Below, piece after piece: positions 7,915 through 11,109 of a DNA stretch of 11,109 nt (its first letter is position 1; each line of letters opens with the position of its first letter). Where the stretch lies: the NCBI GenBank assembly GCA_007123015.1, contig SKSL01000253.1, positions 1 through 11,109 of the forward strand. Reading direction: 5' to 3'. A program made the position numbers and the translations under genes. The notes under the pieces are model-generated. The model ran no database searches. It was not told where the DNA came from and saw nothing but the letters and a program-made list of their open reading frames with translations. Source of the DNA: Natronohydrobacter sp. (lineage in GTDB: Bacteria; Pseudomonadota; Alphaproteobacteria; Rhodobacterales; Rhodobacteraceae).

Positions 7915-8610
7915 TCACCGACCAGGGCCTCTTTTGGTGGCTGTCAGATGCAGCGCCGCCAGTGACTTGGCATGGCGCGCATAGTCCGGTTTGCCGCTGA
8001 TCTGCGCCGCGACGATTGCTCCATCCATCAGCACTGTGAAATACTCGACCGTGGTGCGCGAGTCCTTGATGCCAAGCATCTCGGCCTGTGCCGCAATCCA
8101 TCCGTTCAGATGCGCTTTATGGGCCATGATGATCTTGCGCAGCCGTGTGTTCTGAATGTCGAATTCGCCTGCTGCATTGATGAACGGGCAGCCGAAGAAT
8201 TGGGGATCGGCAAACCAGAGTTCGAGGATATCGAACATCGCCAGCAACCGCCCTTCGGCATTGGTTTCCTTCTTGCCCATTTCCGTGAAGAACCATGCCC
8301 GCCAGGCTGCCCCTTCGCGTTCGAGGACGGCCTCGATCAAACCATCCTTGTTGCCGAAATGCTTGTAGAGCGAGGTCTTCGCGGTCCCTGCCCGCCGCGC
8401 AATCGCATCGACCCCGGTTGCCTGAAATCCCATGTGACAAAACAACCACGAGGCTGCAGCGAGAAGCCGGTCACGGGTGGTCACCTCATAACGGGCTGAA
8501 CAGAGCGTCGCCGCGCCCAGGCACAGGGTTTCGGTGGACATCGGGATCATGTCACTCCCTGCCCCGGTATCCAGCGCCAGTGGCTGGCTCAAATCTGTAA
8601 CAGAGTCCAT
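7915..8610 (-). CDS. TetR/AcrR-family transcriptional regulator
   Basis: This is a one-component DNA-binding regulator. The TetR-type helix-turn-helix is clear: TTRDRLLAAASWLFCHMGFQ is followed by TGVDAIARRAGTAKTSLYKH and FGNKDGLIEAVLE, about residues 44-97 of the chosen protein. The C-terminal ligand domain contains FFGCPFINAAGEF, a pattern seen in several TetR subfamilies; the ligand is unknown. The start is uncertain. GAGGAG (8622-8627) is 11 nt before the ATG at 8610, which I chose (231 residues). It is only 2 nt from the ATG at 8619, and a GTG at 8622 overlaps it. A later ATG at 8550 has GGGAG about 4-5 nt upstream and would give a more usual short N-terminus before the helix-turn-helix. 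The gene diverges from the ABC importer operon and precedes glpK on the same strand, so either could be its target. A palindrome at 8647-8666 suggests it controls itself. Confidence 0.92.
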   Translation of the reverse strand: MDSVTDLSQPLALDTGAGSDMIPMSTETLCLGAATLCSARYEVTTRDRLLAAASWLFCHMGFQATGVDAIARRAGTAKTSLYKHFGNKDGLIEAVLEREGAAWRAWFFTEMGKKETNAEGRLLAMFDILELWFADPQFFGCPFINAAGEFDIQNTRLRKIIMAHKAHLNGWIAAQAEMLGIKDSRTTVEYFTVLMDGAIVAAQISGKPDYARHAKSLAALHLTATKRGPGR

Positions 8611-8646
8611 TTGCGCCATCACTCCTCAGCATATCCTCGGTCCAGT

Positions 8647-8666
8647 TTGATACAGAACTGTATCAA
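8647..8666. promoter_or_regulatory. Probable TetR-type operator palindrome
   Basis: TTGATACAG (8647-8655) and CTGTATCAA (8658-8666) are exact 9-bp inverted arms around AA. It lies 37 nt upstream of the chosen regulator start, where a repressor would block its own promoter. Long symmetrical arms of this kind are typical of TetR-family operators. It is 279 nt from the ABC ATPase start, so direct control of that operon from this site is less obvious. The arms contain TTGATA and TATCAA, which could double as promoter hexamers. Confidence 0.7.
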
Positions 8667-8811
8667 GGGCAATGCAGAAATCCATTGAAAAGCAGAGGCT
8701 AACGCGAATCGGTACGAAATTTTTGACACTGATCGGTAGCATTTTTCTCGTCGAGAGCCTGAAGTTTCGCCGGACGCGCGTGCCAAACCTGCTCGAATAT
8801 GGAGCAATTCA

Positions 8812-8835
8812 GCCAAATTAGGCACAAAATTTGGC
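8812..8835. promoter_or_regulatory. Inverted repeat, possible second regulator site
   Basis: GCCAAATT (8812-8819) and AATTTGGC (8828-8835) are exact complements separated by 8 nt. It sits about 45 nt upstream of the candidate -35 hexamer of the ABC operon, a place typical for an activator. Its sequence differs from the 8647-8666 palindrome, so a different protein would be expected to bind. An RNA hairpin is less likely because it lies upstream of the proposed transcription start. Confidence 0.45.
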
Positions 8836-8877
8836 AATATCGGGCAGATGCAAGCGTCCGACGCGGAAATAGTCGTT

Positions 8878-8906
8878 TTGATTTGGACAAAACAGATCGG
8901 TATCTT
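8878..8906 (+). promoter_or_regulatory. Candidate sigma-70 promoter of the ABC importer operon
   Basis: TTGATT (8878-8883) and TATCTT (8901-8906) are spaced by 17 nt, each matching four of six consensus bases. Transcription would start near 8913 and leave a leader of about 33 nt before the ATG at 8946. The third ATCGGTA copy overlaps the -10 hexamer. Confidence 0.45.
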
Positions 8907-8945
8907 CACCTTCGGGATAACAAACGATCCGGGAGTTTAAGCGCC

Positions 8946-9809
8946 ATGACAGCTCACAGCATATCGGGAACCACTGTCGATCTGGAAGCGCATCGCCGCA
9001 TGGTCCAGCCAGCTGCAGAAACCAGCGCCCCGGCAGCAGCGCTCAACCCTGTCAAAACAGGCAGGCGTGGCGCGCATGTTCAGATTGATGACTTGCAGCA
9101 CCGCTACAAAGGAATGTCGCATAATTGTCTGGAAAATATAAATTTTCAGGTCGAATCCGGGCAGATCATTGCCCTGGTCGGTCGATCCGGTTGTGGCAAG
9201 TCGACCCTGCTGCATCTGATCGCCGGATTGATGCAGCCCGGTGCAGGCGGGGTGTATATCAACGGCAACCGTGTCAAGCACACATGCCCGCGCTGGGTCG
9301 TGATGTTTCAGGCGCCTTCGCTTTTCCCTTGGATGACTGTGGCGCAGAATGCGGCCCTGGGGCTTCGCTTTGCCGGGCGGACGCAGGATATCCCGACCCG
9401 CATCCCGCCGCTTCTGTCGATGGTGGGACTGACAGCCTATGCGGATCGCAATGTGCAGGACCTGTCCGGCGGACAACAGCAGCGAGTCGCGCTCGCGCGC
9501 TCGCTGGCAACCGAGCCCGACCTGCTGCTCCTCGACGAGCCCTTCTCGGCGCTTGATGCTTTCACGCGCCGCGCGCTTCAACAGGATGTGCGGCGGATCG
9601 CCAAAGATCTGGGGCTGACTGTGGTGCTGGTGACCCATGACATCACGGAAGCCGCGATCATGGCCGACCGGGCGCTGATCATGGCCCCCGATCCGGGCCG
9701 CATTGTCAAAGACACAGTACTTGACCCGGGTGCAGACCGGCACCGGGACAGCCCTGCCTTCGAGGCCGAGCGCGCGCGGCTTGCTGCGCTGTTCGAGGCC
9801 ACTGCCTGA
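8946..9809 (+). CDS. ABC transporter ATP-binding protein (nitrate/sulfonate/bicarbonate type)
   Basis: This is the cytoplasmic ATPase that powers an ABC importer, 287 residues. All nucleotide-binding motifs are intact: Walker A GRSGCGKST (79-87), Q-loop FQAPSLFPWMT with Q122, signature LSGGQQQR (173-180), Walker B LLLLDEP (193-199), D-loop SALD (201-204) and the switch His in VTHD (H231). The Q-loop wording with LFPW after it is typical of the NrtD/SsuB/TauB group. About 43 residues precede the ABC domain, an extension of low complexity (Ala/Pro/Thr) without a recognisable domain. The ATG at 8946 is chosen because GGGAG (8931-8935) lies 10 nt upstream; an upstream ATG at 8799 has no such support. 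The substrate-binding protein follows after 31 nt and a permease is expected next, giving the order ATPase, binding protein, permease. Substrate unknown. Confidence 0.93.
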   Translation: MTAHSISGTTVDLEAHRRMVQPAAETSAPAAALNPVKTGRRGAHVQIDDLQHRYKGMSHNCLENINFQVESGQIIALVGRSGCGKSTLLHLIAGLMQPGAGGVYINGNRVKHTCPRWVVMFQAPSLFPWMTVAQNAALGLRFAGRTQDIPTRIPPLLSMVGLTAYADRNVQDLSGGQQQRVALARSLATEPDLLLLDEPFSALDAFTRRALQQDVRRIAKDLGLTVVLVTHDITEAAIMADRALIMAPDPGRIVKDTVLDPGADRHRDSPAFEAERARLAALFEATA

Positions 9810-9840
9810 CCTCTCTTTCCCCGATCAAGGAGCAATCGAC

Positions 9841-11091
9841 ATGAATAAAGATGACCTGCGCCGTGCTGAGATGAAATGGGCGATGGAAGCCTATAGCGGC
9901 GATTATTCGCGGCGCGGCGCGCTCAATCTTTTCGCCAAGGGCGGGTTGTTCGCAGGCCTGTCGGGGCTGCTGTCGACCCTGCCTCAGATGTCCTATGCGC
10001 AGGAAGATGAAGTGGTGCGCATCGGATATCTGCCGATCACGGATGCCACAGCCCTTTTGGTGGCCCATGCCAATGGCTATTTCGCGGATGAAGGGCTGGA
10101 TGCCGCTGACCCGACCCTGATCCGTGGCTGGGCGCCCCTGATCGAAGGCTTTGTGGCCAATCGCTTCAATCTGGCGCATTTCCTCAATCCGATCCCGATC
10201 TGGATGCGCTACAACAACAATTTCCCGGTCAAGGTCCTGGCCTGGGCGCATACCAACGGCTCTGGTGTGGTCGTGGGTGAGCATACGGACATCACGGATT
10301 TCCGTGGTCTGGGCGGCAAGCAGGTTGCGATTCCGTTCTGGTATTCGATGCATAATATCGTGCTGCAATTCGCGCTGCGCGAATCTGGGATCACGCCTGT
10401 CATTCAGGACCAGTCTGCGCCGCTGGCCGATAATGAATGCAACCTGATGGTGATGCAGCCGCCTGAAATGCCGCCTGCGCTCGCGGCCCGGTCCATCGAC
10501 GCCTATATCGTGGCCGAGCCCTTCAATGCCATGGGCGAGGTCATGGCCGGCGCGCGCATGCTGCGCTTCACTGGCGATATCTGGAAAAACCATCCCTGCT
10601 GTGTCGTGGCCACGCATGAAGAAGCCATCACCGCGCGGCCTGAATGGGTGCAGGCCGTGACCAATGCTGTCGTGCGCGGTGCCATCTATGCGTCGCAAAA
10701 CAAGGCCGAAGTGGCGCATATGATCAGCCGCGACGGCCGAGGCTATCTGCCCGCCCCCTCCGAGGTCGTGCTGCGCGCCATGACCCATATCGACAGTGCA
10801 GAATACACGGAAAGCGGCGCATTGACCCATACGGATTGGGGCAGCGGGCGCATTGACTTCCAGCCATGGCCATATCCGAGCGCCGACGCGCTGACAGTGT
10901 CCTATCTGCGCGATACAGTCGTGTCCGGCGATGCTGCTTTCCTTGCGGATCTGGACCCGGCTTTCGTATCCGAGGATCTGGTCGACCGTCGCTTCGTCCG
11001 CAATGCTGTCGAGCAATTCCCGGAATGGCTGAATGATCCCTCCGTGAACCCCGGCGATCCCTTCAACCGCGAAGAGGTGCTGTCGCTGTGA
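9841..11091 (+). CDS. Tat-exported ABC substrate-binding protein, NrtA/SsuA-like
   Basis: This is the periplasmic ligand-capturing component of the importer, 416 residues. A twin-arginine signal is visible: YSRRGALNLF with R24 and R25, a hydrophobic stretch GGLFAGLSGLLSTL, and a probable cleavage site after SYA (about residue 53). About 20 residues precede the RR motif. The mature protein begins VVRIGYLPITDATALLVAHA (58-77), the hallmark of the NMT1/NrtA/SsuA class of binding proteins, and later reads ADNECNLMVMQPPEMPPALA and DAYIVAEPFNAMGE, matching the hinge and second-lobe segments of that class. At 416 residues it is longer than SsuA/TauA (about 320-340) and nearer to NrtA/CmpA. Those bind nitrate or bicarbonate, but I cannot align their pocket residues by eye, so the ligand is left open. 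AAGGAG (9827-9832) lies 8 nt before the ATG, a strong start. Its stop overlaps the next gene. Confidence 0.92.
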   Translation: MNKDDLRRAEMKWAMEAYSGDYSRRGALNLFAKGGLFAGLSGLLSTLPQMSYAQEDEVVRIGYLPITDATALLVAHANGYFADEGLDAADPTLIRGWAPLIEGFVANRFNLAHFLNPIPIWMRYNNNFPVKVLAWAHTNGSGVVVGEHTDITDFRGLGGKQVAIPFWYSMHNIVLQFALRESGITPVIQDQSAPLADNECNLMVMQPPEMPPALAARSIDAYIVAEPFNAMGEVMAGARMLRFTGDIWKNHPCCVVATHEEAITARPEWVQAVTNAVVRGAIYASQNKAEVAHMISRDGRGYLPAPSEVVLRAMTHIDSAEYTESGALTHTDWGSGRIDFQPWPYPSADALTVSYLRDTVVSGDAAFLADLDPAFVSEDLVDRRFVRNAVEQFPEWLNDPSVNPGDPFNREEVLSL

Positions 11092-11109
11092 CCGATGCTG
11101 CCTATTCCC
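11088..11109 (+). CDS. Start of the next gene, probably the ABC permease (cut by window end)
   Basis: GTG at 11088 overlaps the TGA stop of the binding-protein gene (GTGA), the usual arrangement for translationally coupled genes, and would read MTDAAYS before the window ends. An AGAGG (11073-11077) lies 10 nt upstream. An ATG at 11095 in another frame (MLPIP) is the alternative. The identity as membrane permease is inferred only from the operon, which otherwise lacks one. Confidence 0.5.

Larger units (their letters stand above)
8611..8945. other. Divergent control region between regulator and ABC importer
   Basis: This 335-nt stretch holds no gene and is visibly richer in A/T than its neighbours. 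It contains the 20-bp palindrome (8647-8666), an 8-bp-arm inverted repeat (8812-8835), three copies of ATCGGTA (8708-8714, 8732-8738, 8896-8902), and a candidate promoter for the importer (8878-8906). The open frame extending upstream of 8946 into this region is not protein-like and has no ribosome site at 8799. Confidence 0.6.

Noticed and set aside
8723..8751. Perfect TTGACA as a -35 box on the plus strand
   Set aside because: No -10-like hexamer follows at 15-19 nt, and a start there would leave a leader of about 190 nt; the pair at 8878-8906 fits better.
8820..8836. Sigma-54 promoter (GGCAC ... TGGCA) in the divergent region
   Set aside because: The distance between the GG and GC dinucleotides is one base off the strict 12-nt spacing, and the same bases are explained by the inverted repeat.
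8799..8945. Upstream start for the ABC ATPase
   Set aside because: The added 49 residues lie in the control region, have no ribosome site and cover the inverted repeat and promoter-like sequences.
9703..9840. Upstream start for the substrate-binding protein
   Set aside because: It would overlap the ATPase gene by over 100 nt and displace the Tat signal; AAGGAG before 9841 fixes the start.

Overview
The window is about 60% GC with dense, mostly co-directional genes and reads as chromosome from an alphaproteobacterium, most likely a Rhodobacteraceae member. The clues are the sucA-sucB-lpd order, a MAPEG-family gene set between sucB and lpd, and a G/C-hairpin intergenic element headed by AAATATCCTCGGGGG of a type I associate with that group. 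The genus cannot be fixed from the sequence alone.

Positions 1-5359 (+ strand) hold the end of the 2-oxoglutarate dehydrogenase operon: the C-terminal three quarters of sucA (E1), complete sucB (E2), a small MAPEG-like membrane protein, and lpd (E3). Together E1, E2 and E3 convert 2-oxoglutarate to succinyl-CoA and pass the electrons to NAD+. The two gaps around the MAPEG gene each carry hairpin DNA: an 11-bp perfect stem, and a multi-hairpin REP-like block.

Positions 5360-6281 hold one small metal-binding cupin that looks like the manganese-dependent hydroxynitrile lyase type. It is followed by a gene-free, palindrome-rich stretch.

Positions 6282-8610 (- strand) hold glpK (glycerol kinase) and, upstream of it, a TetR/AcrR-family regulator. 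In front of the regulator lies a near-perfect 20-bp palindrome, a good candidate for its operator.

Positions 8611-8945 are a relatively AT-rich divergent control region with the palindrome, a second inverted repeat, a thrice-repeated heptamer and a plausible sigma-70 promoter. From 8946 to the window end (+ strand) runs an ABC importer operon of the nitrate/sulfonate/bicarbonate superfamily: ATPase, Tat-exported substrate-binding protein, and the first codons of a probable permease overlapping the previous stop codon. The substrate is not evident.

Most of the window is ordinary metabolism. I see no CRISPR array, intact mobile element, phage or defence system. The points most worth following are the orphan ABC importer with its divergent regulator and operator-like palindrome, the lyase-like cupin, the MAPEG gene inside the TCA operon, and the loss in GlpK of the arginine used for fructose-1,6-bisphosphate feedback in E. 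coli.
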